Program-made: the position numbers and the translations under genes
From: JBGTGG01 sp964398945
GTDB lineage: Bacteria; Bacteroidota; Bacteroidia; Cytophagales; Cyclobacteriaceae
Length of the DNA: 64,000 bases
Reading direction: 5' to 3'
NCBI GenBank assembly: GCA_964398945.1
Contig: CAYNOT010000017.1
Location: forward strand, 53,420 to 117,419
Notes under the pieces: generated by a model
Seen by the model: only the letters and a program-made list of their open reading frames with translations
Told to the model about the DNA's origin: nothing
Databases searched by the model: none
Part shown: positions 8,553 through 17,791 of the stretch, one piece after another
Layout of the letters: every line of letters begins with the position of its first letter
How positions within the stretch are numbered: the stretch's first letter is position 1

Positions 8553-9122
8553 ATGTTTGATAGTAGCTATCCCTACCAACAAGCTACCATAAACAAAGCA
8601 CATCTTGAACCCCAAGTAATCAAAGAGATTATTTTCAGGTTCTCAACTGACTATGGAGTAAAATATATTGTTAGACTTCATGAATATAATCACAAAGTCT
8701 TTGCAATCAAGTTTCATCTTCGCATTCATAATAAGCTTAAAAACAAATACAATTTAGTAGTCACAGATTCGCGTATTAATCCAGGAAAAGTAATCAGAAC
8801 CATTGTTAGTATCGCCCTCGATATATTGAAAATAGATGACATGGCGTCCTTTGCTTTTGTGGGGGTTTTTAAAGTTAGAGTAAATTGCGCGACAGAAAAA
8901 ATCTCAAATGAGCACCCTGAGACCGCTGAAACTCAACGCTACAGAATATATGTAGAAATTGTTGAGAATTTTTTTGGTACAGAAACTTTTAAACATGGGT
9001 ACAACGATAAGGCGAATGCATACTTATTATTAAATAAAAATAACAAGAACTATTTAGAGCTCTATGACGAAGTCTCCACCATGTTTATTAATACTTTTCA
9101 AGACTTGGGAAATCTACAATGA
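8553..9122 (+). CDS. hypothetical protein, second gene of the two-gene unit
   Basis: A 189-residue soluble protein without a family I can name. The region around 70-145 alternates strands and helices: a V-T-D-S-R-I-N-P-G-K-V turn, a helix with I-R-T-I-V-S-I-A-L-D-I-L, a strand A-S-F-A-F-V-G-V-F, a disordered E-H-P-E-T-A-E-T link, then R-Y-R-I-Y-V-E-I-V. This loosely recalls small DUF families of Bacteroidota two-gene units, but I cannot assign one. Translation is probably coupled with the 66-residue gene upstream. Base composition is visibly more A+T-rich than the housekeeping genes. Confidence 0.65.
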   Translation: MFDSSYPYQQATINKAHLEPQVIKEIIFRFSTDYGVKYIVRLHEYNHKVFAIKFHLRIHNKLKNKYNLVVTDSRINPGKVIRTIVSIALDILKIDDMASFAFVGVFKVRVNCATEKISNEHPETAETQRYRIYVEIVENFFGTETFKHGYNDKANAYLLLNKNNKNYLELYDEVSTMFINTFQDLGNLQ

Positions 9123-9173
9123 TTCCAAAGCAGAAAAACAAATAACCAAGATTGTATTCTTTCGTGTAAACAA

Positions 9174-9206
9174 TGCAACAAAAAGGCAGCCACTTACGTA
9201 ACTGCC
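9174..9206 (-). terminator. hairpin terminator of tRNA-Ile2
   Basis: Inverted repeat AGGCAG (9183-9188) / CTGCCT (9201-9206) with a 12-nt loop. On the minus strand it is followed by TTTTGTTG, and it begins 11 bp past the tRNA 3' end. Confidence 0.6.
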
Positions 9207-9216
9207 TGATTATCAA

Positions 9217-9291
9217 GTGGGCCCTGTTGGAATCGAACCAACCACCACCTGATTATGAGTCAGGTGCTCTAACCGAATGAGCTAAGGGCCC
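9217..9291 (-). tRNA. tRNA-Ile2 (anticodon CAT)
   Basis: Cloverleaf on the minus strand: acceptor stem GGGCCCT (9285-9291) pairs with AGGGCCC (9218-9224), with discriminator A from position 9217. The T-loop reads TTCGATT and the anticodon loop CTCATAA contains CAT. The arm sequences (TTAGCTCA D-arm, GACTCATAATC anticodon arm) match the lysidine-modified Ile2 class rather than initiator or elongator Met, so I call Ile2; automated tools may label it Met. CCA is not encoded. TilS, the enzyme that would modify this anticodon, is encoded at 46419-47738. Confidence 0.93.
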
Positions 9292-9302
9292 TAAATTTTG
9301 TG

Positions 9303-9334
9303 CAATGTTACGGATTTGAAAATAAACCACCAAA
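9303..9334 (-). promoter_or_regulatory. promoter of tRNA-Ile2
   Basis: Read on the minus strand, TTTG (9331-9334) is followed after 20 nt by TAACATTG (9303-9310), one mismatch from the Bacteroidota TAnnTTTG box, 11 nt before the tRNA 5' end. Confidence 0.55.
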
Positions 9335-9402
9335 GCGTCATCCAAAAGACCCTCATTAAACCCGATCAGGTTTTGTAACTTGCCAACAACAAAATTTTAC
9401 AA

Positions 9403-10131
9403 ATGGATACAAAACTCGCAGTCCTGATCGATGGGGACAATATACCTTCCGCACCCATCAAAGAAATGATGGAAGAAATCGCCAAGTACGGCAACCCTAC
9501 CATTAAACGAATCTATGGCGACTGGACAAAACCCACCTTGTCGAAATGGAAAAACCTGCTATTGGAAAATGCCATTACCCCCATACAACAATATGGCTAT
9601 ACCACCGGAAAAAATGCAACCGACTCTGCCATGATCATTGATGCCATGGACATCCTGTATTCAGAAAAGGTAAATGGTTTTTGCCTCGTATCCAGCGATA
9701 GCGATTTTACCCGGTTGGCCACCCGACTGCGGGAAGCCGGCATGCAAGTCTATGGAATTGGTGAGAAGAAAACACCGAACCCTTTTATAGTAGCGTGTGA
9801 TAAATTTATCTATATCGAAATCCTCACGACAAAGTCGGAAGAAAATATACCCCAGCACTCCAGGCGACCGGCCACTAAAAAAAGCGATGTGGATAAAATC
9901 ACGCATAAAGTCATCAACCTGATTGCTTCCACCATTTCGGATCTGGAAGATGAGGAAGGTTGGGCATTTCTTGGTGATGTCGGCAACCTGCTTCAAAAAA
10001 AACAGCCGAACTTTGATTCCCGGAATTTTGGATTCCCCAAACTTACCCCTCTTATCAAGTCCATCAAAAATTTTGAAATTGAAGAGCGCGAAAAAGGAAG
10101 GCATCGACTGGTGTATGTAAAGAATAAATAG
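9403..10131 (+). CDS. NYN domain (PIN-like RNase) protein with C-terminal OST-HTH-like domain
   Basis: A 242-residue protein. Residues 1-~145 form a LabA/NYN domain: N-terminal A-V-L-I-D-G-D-N-I-P with acidic metal ligands, a mid G-K-N-A-T-D-S-A-M-I-I-D-A-M acidic motif, and L-V-S-S-D-S-D-F-T near 100. These conserved aspartates mark an active PIN-fold nuclease. The C-terminal ~75 residues (D-V-D-K-I-T-H-K onward, with L-G-D-V-G-N-L-L) resemble an OST-HTH/LOTUS RNA-binding domain. It probably cuts or binds RNA; target unknown. The end faces the convergent DsbA-family gene 4 bp away. Confidence 0.9.
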   Translation: MDTKLAVLIDGDNIPSAPIKEMMEEIAKYGNPTIKRIYGDWTKPTLSKWKNLLLENAITPIQQYGYTTGKNATDSAMIIDAMDILYSEKVNGFCLVSSDSDFTRLATRLREAGMQVYGIGEKKTPNPFIVACDKFIYIEILTTKSEENIPQHSRRPATKKSDVDKITHKVINLIASTISDLEDEEGWAFLGDVGNLLQKKQPNFDSRNFGFPKLTPLIKSIKNFEIEEREKGRHRLVYVKNK

Positions 10132-10135
10132 CAGG

Positions 10136-10834
10136 TTACTGCGCAACTAAGATACTTTCAATGTTCGCCTTCATTTGTTCGTAAGCACTATAGCCTCTAC
10201 ACACCGCATAATACTCCTCCCCTTTTTTCAATACCACCGTTGGGAAGCCGGAGATTCCAAATTGCTGTGCTTTGATAAAATCTTGTTTTACCAGTTGCTT
10301 GTATCCTGCTGATGCAAATAAGGTTTCAAATCGTTTGGCATCAATACCCATCTGTCCACATTGTTCCTTCAAAATAGCAACATCGGAAATGTCTTTGTTT
10401 TCTGCATAGAAAAGTCGCTGCAAAGCTTTGTAAAACCCCCACTCTTTCTCCAGTGCTAAATCACGCACAACACGCACGGCCCTTGCAGGTGGTTCGGTGT
10501 CATAATTGAAATCTTCACGATCAAAAAAAGAATAATCGAAAGGTTGCCCCGATGCTTTTTGAACATGTTGCCAGTGTCCTTTGATCATCTCACGAAAAGC
10601 TGGTGTCCACGCCTCACCCCCACCCGGGCGTAAGCCGCCAAGCACCAGTTCAAAATCAAACCGGTCGGCATATTGATCTTTTATCTTGTCCAAATTATTG
10701 GTGATGCCCCAACACCACGAACACATGGGGTCGCCAAAATAGAGTAGAGTATCTTTCCTGTTATCCACTATTTGTATTTGATTGCCCCGCACGTCCCCGG
10801 TTTCACAAGTACCATCCTCGCACTTCAATTCCAT
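10136..10834 (-). CDS. DsbA family thioredoxin-like oxidoreductase
   Basis: ATG at 10834 (M-E-L-K-C-E-D-G) is preferred over a TTG seven codons upstream. The 232-residue protein has the F-G-D-P-M-C-S-W-C-W-G signature, a CxxC active site typical of the FrnE-like DsbA subfamily. Later come a G-G-L-R-P-G-G motif, a helical insertion, and a cis-proline segment F-G-I-S-G-F-P-T-V-V that closes the thioredoxin fold. No signal peptide is visible, so it is probably cytoplasmic, acting in disulfide exchange rather than periplasmic folding. A second cysteine pair near the N-terminus (C-E-D-G-T-C) could bind metal (inference). Confidence 0.9.
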   Translation of the reverse strand: MELKCEDGTCETGDVRGNQIQIVDNRKDTLLYFGDPMCSWCWGITNNLDKIKDQYADRFDFELVLGGLRPGGGEAWTPAFREMIKGHWQHVQKASGQPFDYSFFDREDFNYDTEPPARAVRVVRDLALEKEWGFYKALQRLFYAENKDISDVAILKEQCGQMGIDAKRFETLFASAGYKQLVKQDFIKAQQFGISGFPTVVLKKGEEYYAVCRGYSAYEQMKANIESILVAQ

Positions 10835-10993
10835 ATTTTTATTCTTTTTAACCAACTACACCATACCAATCCATAATTTTTAGAAAATAGTTCCAATGGT
10901 AAATCCTCCAATCAAAATAAACACAATAATTGAATGATTAACACAAATACTACAATCGATTCCTTATCTTTTACGGTTCAAAAACCAAATGCT

Positions 10994-12376
10994 ATGCGTA
11001 AACTTCTTCCATCTATTCTATTTACAATCCTTGCTCTTGCAGCTTCCGGACAAATCCGGTTGCCTAACATTTTCGCTGATCACATGGTACTCCAACAAAA
11101 AGAAAATGTTGCGATATGGGGATGGGGTGCTCCTTCAGAAGAAATTACTATTCACACAAGTTGGAACAAAGCGGACACAAAAGTTACCGTTGATAATTTC
11201 GGCAAATGGAAGACCAAGGTTCAAACACCGGAAGCTGGCGGCCCCTACACCATTACGCTTAAAGGAAGTTCTGAAATAACACTCAACGATGTTTTGATTG
11301 GTGAAGTCTGGATTTGCTCCGGGCAATCCAACATGGAATGGAATGTTTATATGGGAGCAGAAGATGCAAAGGCTGAACAACCAAATGCCAACCATCCAAC
11401 AATACGGCTCTTCAATATTGTACGATCAGGTGCAGAACTTCCACAAGAACGGGGCGAAGGAAATTGGGAAGTTTGTACACCGGAAACCATGGCGCGCTTT
11501 AGCAGTGTCGGCTACTTCTTCGGGAAGAGATTACAGGAAAATTTAAATGTTCCCATCGGGCTTATCAATGCGAGTTGGGGCGGAACACCCGGTGAAGTGT
11601 GGGTTCCTGAAACGGATATCAATAACGATGCTGCATTGAAAGAAGCTGCAACCAAACAAGAACCCCGCATCTGGTGGCCGCAAAAACCCGGGGCAACCTA
11701 TAATGCCATGATCCATCCACTTGTTCCTTTCAACATCGCGGGGGCGATTTGGTACCAGGGTGAAAGCAATACTGTACATCCACAGACGTACAGCAAACTC
11801 ATGAATACATTGGTTTCATCCTGGCGCTCTGCTTTTCAAAAAGAGATTTCATTTTATTATGTTCAGATCGCACCCTTCAAAGGATACCAAAACAATGCCG
11901 GGGCATTAATCCGTGAGCAACAAGTGATTGCCGCAAAGGAAATCAATAACAGTGGCATGGTAATCATTTCAGATCACGTTGATAACATCGAAGACATCCA
12001 TCCAAAATTTAAAAAACCGGTTGGTGATCGATTGGCAAATCATGCGCTTGCAAAAACGTACAACATCGAAAATTCAGTGTACCACTATCCGGTTTACAAA
12101 AGCATGGCTGTTGAAAAAAAAGTGGTTCGCTTAATGTTTGACCACGCAGAAAAAGGGTTCTCAAAAACGTCTTCTCAATTTATGATTGCAGGCGCTGATA
12201 AAGTTTTTCATCCTGCCAAAATTAAAATTGACGGGAACACAATTCTGGTAAGTTCAAAAGAAGTGAAGGAACCTGTAGCCGTGCGGTATGCGTGGTCGGA
12301 TAGTGTAATCGGGGATTTGTTTAGTGGAGACGGATTGCCCATTTCCGCATTTCGAACCGATAAATGGGAGCAATAA
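10994..12376 (+). CDS. sialate O-acetylesterase, secreted
   Basis: ATG at 10994 is chosen because it starts a clean signal peptide (M-R-K-L-L-P-S-I, cut near A-S-G-Q); an upstream ATG at 10934 adds 20 residues of unlikely sequence. The mature part has an N-terminal beta domain (V-L-Q-Q and W-G-W-G-x-P motifs) and an SGNH esterase domain: catalytic serine in C-S-G-Q-S-N-M-E-W, the W-Y-Q-G-E-S-N block, and a late D-x-H-P-K-F catalytic pair. It removes acetyl groups from sialic acids or acetylated hemicellulose sugars outside the cytoplasm. No sugar-use locus surrounds it. Confidence 0.93.
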   Translation: MRKLLPSILFTILALAASGQIRLPNIFADHMVLQQKENVAIWGWGAPSEEITIHTSWNKADTKVTVDNFGKWKTKVQTPEAGGPYTITLKGSSEITLNDVLIGEVWICSGQSNMEWNVYMGAEDAKAEQPNANHPTIRLFNIVRSGAELPQERGEGNWEVCTPETMARFSSVGYFFGKRLQENLNVPIGLINASWGGTPGEVWVPETDINNDAALKEAATKQEPRIWWPQKPGATYNAMIHPLVPFNIAGAIWYQGESNTVHPQTYSKLMNTLVSSWRSAFQKEISFYYVQIAPFKGYQNNAGALIREQQVIAAKEINNSGMVIISDHVDNIEDIHPKFKKPVGDRLANHALAKTYNIENSVYHYPVYKSMAVEKKVVRLMFDHAEKGFSKTSSQFMIAGADKVFHPAKIKIDGNTILVSSKEVKEPVAVRYAWSDSVIGDLFSGDGLPISAFRTDKWEQ

Positions 12377-12448
12377 CCGCTTACAAATTCCGGCCTTTAC
12401 TGGCTGCTTTTTATTTCTATCTTGACCTATTACCCCAACCAAACGCAC

Positions 12449-15225
12449 ATGCTCCAAAATCTACTTAAACGCTCCCTCATTTTTCTGTCCCTCTTCCAAC
12501 TCATAACCGTTGTTGCAGTCGGGCAGGCAACTGATACTACGTATCAAAACAGAATTAAAGAATTCACAACCGATAAACGTTTCTTTGCAGAATCGGTAGG
12601 CACTATCTATCATCATCCCACCATCCCTTCACCGCTTGATCATTTTGGGACCATTATCGGAGCGCCTGGTATAATGCACCGCACCAGCGAAATTTATGGC
12701 TACTATAAAAAGCTTGCAGACGCTTCACCCAATTTGATGATAGAAGAAACCGGAAAAACAGAAGAGGGAAGATTATTTTATTTGATAACGATTGCCAGCG
12801 AAGCTACTCTTTCCAACCTGGGCAAGTACAAAGAAATCCTCAGCAAACTTGCCGACCCGCGGAAAATTGATAAGGCAACAGCTGATCAATTATCCCGCGA
12901 AGGAAAACCGGTATACTATTTAAATGGTGGTTTGCACTCCCCGGAAATGGGTTCACCAGAAATGTTGATGGAGTTAGCGTACCGGTTGATCACGGATCCT
13001 TCCAATGAAATCAAAAACATATTGGAAAATTCTATTGTGTTGATCAACCCCGTTTCTGAACCGGACGGCCGTGATAAGCAAGTGGATTGGTATTATCGCT
13101 ATTCAAAAGCAAGGACGGAATTTGATGATGGCTTTAGAAAAAGTCCACCCTATTGGGGAAAGTATGTGGTGCATGACAACAACCGTGATGGATTGCAAAT
13201 TTCCCAGGCCCTTACCAAAAATATTTTCAATACTTTTTATGATTGGCATCCAACGATCATGTTGGACCTTCATGAATCGGTCCCTTTATTATATATATCA
13301 ACAGGAACAGGACCGTACAATGAAAATGTAGATCCCATTACCATTGGTGAATGGCAAAGTATTTCCAATCATGAAATGACACAACTTGCTGCGCAGGGAA
13401 TGCCCGGTGTTTTCAATTGGGCATTTTACGATGGCTGGTGGCCGGGCTATGGAATTTGGGTAGCGAACAACCACAATTCTATTGGAAGGTTTTATGAACT
13501 TTCGGAAATGCAGGGGCCAATACTTATCTCCGTGATATATCAACGAATAAAATTGCAGGCGATCTTGTCACGTCTCGCGAATGGTACCGGCCCGATCCTC
13601 CAACAGGAAAAGTGTACTGGTCGGCCCGCAACAATATCAACTATATGCAAGCGGGTGTGCTGGCATCGCTGACCTATGCTGCTGATAATGGTGTTACGCT
13701 TTTGAAAAATTTCTATCAAAAGGGGGTCAACAATACTAACACTGCAGAAAAAGGGAAAATAAAAATGTTTGCGATCCCAACGGGGCAACGTGATCCGGTA
13801 ATGGCTGCATATCTCGTCAATCAATTACAAGGGCACGGCATTGAAGTACACAAAGTAAAAGAAGGAGAATACAAAGACGAGTATGCGGTGTTGCTCAATC
13901 AACCTTACAGTAAGCTTGCAAAGGATTTATTAACGGTTCAAAATTATCCAACAGAAGCAAAGTTTCCACCCTATGATGATATCGCCTGGACGCTTGGTTA
14001 TTTGTATGGTGTGGATGTAGAAGCTGTTGATAGTATGAAATATGAAAGCAATCAATTGGAACTGGTCGAAAAGCCTGTTGCTTACGTTGGTGCAATCAAA
14101 GATAAAGGAAGTGATTACCTGATTCCTTACAAAGCACAGGCAAATGTTCTCCCTGCTATTTTCGATTTGAAGAAACGTGTTAAAAAATTGAAAGCCTATA
14201 TGCTCGACTCCGCTACAGTTGTTTCCGGTGATACAGTTGGTGCCGGATCGATTATCTTAAAAGGTTTATCAAATGATGATGCGAAAACATTGGCAAACAA
14301 TTATGGACTAAATCTTATTGCCGGAAGTTACGACTTGAAAAAAACATACGAGGTAACGCTGCCAAAAATTGCCGTCTACCACAGCTGGACCAACACACAA
14401 GATGAAGGCTGGGTACGCTTCACGCTCGAACAAAAAGGAATCCCGTATACTTCCATTGATAAAGATGATCTGAAAGCCGGCAACCTCCGCAGCAAATTTG
14501 ATGTAATCCTGATACCCCGCTTGCGCGGGGATGCAGCAAGTTTTATCAACGGTGTCGATGATTCCTTCGGCCCAATGCCGTATACAAAAACTGAGCAATA
14601 TCCATCCCATGGTTATCCCGATGCAACCACTGATATGACGGGGGGCCCGGGATATGATGGTGTTGGCAACCTCTCCAACTTTGTGAAAGAAGGTGGTGTG
14701 TTGGTTCCCATGGATGCTTCTGCTGCCACTATCTCCGATCTGGGTATCGGGAAAAAAGTAAGCAGCTTCAACCCAACTGGTTTGTTTCATCCGGGTTCTG
14801 TTGTTACAGCAAAAGTCAGAAGTAAAACGAGTCCTATTCTATACGGATTCCCCGAAACCTTTCATGTCTTTAAAGGAAATGGCCAACTGCTTTCTACGCA
14901 ATTGTATGACCGGAATTTAATGGTGCTTCAATACGGTACCACCCCACTGGATGATGAAAAGGAATACACCGGGGAAATTATGGGCATGGAAAATCCTGAA
15001 AAGAAAAAAGAAACGAAAGAAAAAAAGGAAACAAAATCCCCGCCTTACGTTTTATCAGGAATGGTGCGGAATGAAAAACAAATCATTGGCCACGGTGCAA
15101 TCTTTAACGTACCGCATGGAAAAGGACGGGTTGTGTTTTTTACATTCAACCCCCTGCATCGCTACCTCAACCATCATGATTCATCGTTGCTTTGGAATGT
15201 GTTGATTAACTGGAATCATTTATAA
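12449..15225 (+). pseudogene. M14 family zinc carboxypeptidase, interrupted by a one-base frameshift
   Basis: Two frames encode one ~925-residue secreted peptidase. The first starts at 12449 with a signal peptide (M-L-Q-N-L-L-K-R, ending A-V-G-Q) and contains the zinc ligands in L-H-S-P-E-M-G-S-P-E and M-L-D-L-H-E-S. It leaves frame after G-R-F-Y-E-L-S-E-M-Q-G at about 13515. From there the +1 frame continues as A-N-T-Y-L-R-D and runs to 15225. One extra G in the GGGG run at about 13514-13517 would restore a single ORF. Without it, translation ends at 13672. It could be a homopolymer sequencing error or a recent null allele. The C-terminal half carries a glutamine-amidotransferase-like beta region and a K/E-rich low-complexity stretch. 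Confidence 0.85.
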
Positions 15226-16215
15226 ATGAAAGCATTTGTTTATCGTGAATATGGCCCCCCGGATGTACTGAAACTGGAGGATGTTGACAAACCAACGCCT
15301 GCCGGCAATGAGGTATTGGTAAAAGTTTATGCAAGTTCTGTAAACCGGACAGACTGTGCCAACCTTACCGCTAAGCCAGACATTATGCGGTTAACGATGG
15401 GGCTATTTAAACCAAAGAAGCCCATACCCGGAACTGAGTTTGCAGGCAAAATCGAAGCGATTGGTAAAGCAGTAACGTCTTTCCATGTTGGTGATGATGT
15501 TTTTGGTTTTGATGATAGCGGAGTGAGCGCGTATGCGGAATACCTGGTGATCGATGCCAATAAAGGAATGGCCACACTTCCCTCCTCGCTTTCCTATAAA
15601 GAAGCTTCCGGCAGCATTGAAGGTGGGCATTATGCATACAACATTATTAACAAAATAAACCTTAAGCGCGGTGATCACGTAATGGTCTATGGAGCATCCG
15701 GTGCAATTGGTACCGCAGCGGTTCAGCTTCTAAAATATTATGGTGCAGTGGTAACGGCTGTGTGTAGCACGAACAGTATTGAAGTTCTCAAATCTTTAGG
15801 AGCAGATACTATTATTGATTATGAAAAAGAAGACTTTACAAAAACTGGCAAACAATACGATTTTGTTTTTGATACAGTCGGGAAAAGTACGTTTGGAAAA
15901 TGTAAACCATTATTAAAACCTGGCGGAACCTATATCTCCTCTGAACTCGGCCCGATGATTCAAAACGTTTACTTTTCACTCATCACAGCAATTGTTGGAA
16001 GCGTCCCTTTCCAATCAGGAAAGCAGGTAAAGTTTCCACTACCGCTCAACATTAAGCGAAGTATAGTATTGATCAGGAAACTCATTGAAGAAGGAAATTA
16101 TGGACCTGTGATTGACCGCACGTACCCTTTCGAACAAATACCGGATGCGTTCCGGTATGTTCAAAGTGGGAAGAAAATCGGGAGTGTGGTTATTGATTTA
16201 AATGTTCAATCATGA
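15226..16215 (+). CDS. NAD(P)-dependent MDR oxidoreductase (quinone reductase-like)
   Basis: A 329-residue medium-chain dehydrogenase/reductase: GroES-like N-terminal domain (residues 1-~125) then a Rossmann domain with G-A-S-G-A-I-G-T-A-A-V near 158. The structural and catalytic zinc cysteines of true alcohol dehydrogenases are absent, which fits the quinone oxidoreductase or zeta-crystallin branch that reduces quinones or enones with NADPH. Its ATG follows the peptidase stop directly, and its end overlaps the next gene's ATG (ATGA), so the three probably share a transcript. Confidence 0.92.
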   Translation: MKAFVYREYGPPDVLKLEDVDKPTPAGNEVLVKVYASSVNRTDCANLTAKPDIMRLTMGLFKPKKPIPGTEFAGKIEAIGKAVTSFHVGDDVFGFDDSGVSAYAEYLVIDANKGMATLPSSLSYKEASGSIEGGHYAYNIINKINLKRGDHVMVYGASGAIGTAAVQLLKYYGAVVTAVCSTNSIEVLKSLGADTIIDYEKEDFTKTGKQYDFVFDTVGKSTFGKCKPLLKPGGTYISSELGPMIQNVYFSLITAIVGSVPFQSGKQVKFPLPLNIKRSIVLIRKLIEEGNYGPVIDRTYPFEQIPDAFRYVQSGKKIGSVVIDLNVQS

Positions 16216-17180
16216 AAGCATTTGTATATGAAAAGTATGGTCACACAGATGTCCTTCAATTGAAGGAAATTGAAAACCCAATTCCGAAAGACCATGAGGT
16301 GCTTATAAAAATCCATGCAGCCTCCATTAATTCCTGGGATTGGGATCTTTTGCGGGGTGAACCCTTTATTGTTCGGGTGGCTGGTGGTGGGCTTTCTAAA
16401 CCTATTAAAAAAATAATTGGTTGCGATGTAGCCGGTGAAGTAGAAGTGGTTGGAAAAAATGTGATCAAATTTAAAAAAGGTGATGCAGTTTTCGGGGATT
16501 TGTCCGGAGGCAATTGGGGTGGCTTTGCAGAATATGTTTGTGGTGCTGAAACCGCCTTCACAAAGAAGCCATTGGAAATAAGTTTTGAGCAAGCCGCGTC
16601 CCTTCCGCAAGCAGGTGTGATGGCGCTACAAGGTGTACGTGATTATGGAAATGTAAAACCAGGGCAAACAGTACTGATTAATGGTGCTGCGGGAGGTGTT
16701 GGATCGTTTGCGATTCAACTTGCAAAGTTACACGGAGCAATTGTAACGGGTGTAGACCACACATCAAAACTTGAAATGATGGTAAACCTTGGTGCCGATC
16801 ATGTTATTGATTATACAAAAGAAGATTGCACTAAAAATGGAAAACAATACGATCTGATCCTTGATGTGATTGGCTATCATTCACTCTTCGCGTACAGAAA
16901 AATTTTGAACCCAACCGGAAATTACAGAATGATTGGCGGACCGATTGGCTTAATCCTGCAATCTGCTTTCATCGGGCCATTCCTTTCCTTATTTGGCAAA
17001 AAGAAAATGGGCGTGCTTGCACACCTACCCAATAAAGGGCTGGATACCTTGATTGAATATATGCTAGCAGATAAGATAAAACCCATCATCGATCGTGTAT
17101 TTCCTTTTGAAGAAACAAAAGAAGCACTTGATTATTTTGGATCAGGAAGAGTGAAAGGAAAAGTTGTTGTTCGGATGTAG
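16212..17180 (+). CDS. NAD(P)-dependent MDR oxidoreductase (paralogue)
   Basis: A 322-residue paralogue of the preceding MDR gene, with the same opening (M-K-A-F-V-Y and K-Y-G) and a shared D-Y-x-K-E-D motif before the substrate domain, so a tandem duplication is likely. The GroES domain has S-I-N-S-W-D-W-D and the Rossmann motif is N-G-A-A-G-G-V-G. It lacks zinc-binding cysteines as well. Start overlaps the stop of the first copy by four bases, implying translational coupling. Substrate unknown. Confidence 0.92.
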   Translation: MKAFVYEKYGHTDVLQLKEIENPIPKDHEVLIKIHAASINSWDWDLLRGEPFIVRVAGGGLSKPIKKIIGCDVAGEVEVVGKNVIKFKKGDAVFGDLSGGNWGGFAEYVCGAETAFTKKPLEISFEQAASLPQAGVMALQGVRDYGNVKPGQTVLINGAAGGVGSFAIQLAKLHGAIVTGVDHTSKLEMMVNLGADHVIDYTKEDCTKNGKQYDLILDVIGYHSLFAYRKILNPTGNYRMIGGPIGLILQSAFIGPFLSLFGKKKMGVLAHLPNKGLDTLIEYMLADKIKPIIDRVFPFEETKEALDYFGSGRVKGKVVVRM

Positions 17181-17192
17181 GGAGATGAGGTT

Positions 17193-17783
17193 TCATACCT
17201 GGCGGCCAGCTTCGGCCAGCAATCTTTTTACCCGGTCAGAAAAATCCAAAGTAACAGCAACTGTTATTGCTTTGCTGCTCATCTTCTTCATCGTCTTCCG
17301 TAAGATGTCGATCAGTTTTTCGTCATCATGCTTCTGTGCAAATTCTTCGATGTAAAACTCCAAAAACACCAGGCAAACCACGTCTTCAAGTATTTGTGAT
17401 TCGGGATCCGTTTTGAGATTGGCTTTTAAAATAAGGTTTATAACCGGGGCCCGATCCTTTTCCTCCACACCATGCTGCTCTAAAATACCCGAAACAATTT
17501 TTGCATGATGCTTCTTCAGTACGATCCTCCACTTTAAATACCCGGTCCGGTCCATCGGATATTCATCCCGTGCAATTTCCCACCTTCCAATATGCTGGCA
17601 ACGGGCAGCCAGGCGAAGATGGACAGGTGCCTGCGGACAATGTGTTTCCAGTCGCTGTGTCATGCGCTCGGCATACACCAGCTCTTTTGAGCAAAGCTTT
17701 CCGCCAACCTCTACCCTGTTGGGGTCATTCTCATTATAGTCATCAAAGACCGCAATAATTTTATCGAATAAAACAGCATCCAT
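17193..17783 (-). CDS. DUF4202 family protein
   Basis: A 196-residue soluble helical protein of the DUF4202 family, recognisable by R-M-T-Q-R-L, the R-C-Q-H-I-G-R-W-E-I-x-R block near 62-72 and Y-P-M-D-R-x-G-Y-L-K-W. The conserved H, E and D residues recall HD-domain-like metal sites, but this is inference. It lies 8 bp behind cobA on the same strand and next to nirBD, so it belongs to the nitrate/nitrite unit. Its exact job there is unknown. Confidence 0.88.
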   Translation of the reverse strand: MDAVLFDKIIAVFDDYNENDPNRVEVGGKLCSKELVYAERMTQRLETHCPQAPVHLRLAARCQHIGRWEIARDEYPMDRTGYLKWRIVLKKHHAKIVSGILEQHGVEEKDRAPVINLILKANLKTDPESQILEDVVCLVFLEFYIEEFAQKHDDEKLIDILRKTMKKMSSKAITVAVTLDFSDRVKRLLAEAGRQV

Positions 17784-17791
17784 ACCCGAAG

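Noticed and set aside
9190..9199. TTACGTAA in the loop of the tRNA-Ile2 terminator
   Set aside because: Single copy in a terminator loop; chance for a short palindrome.
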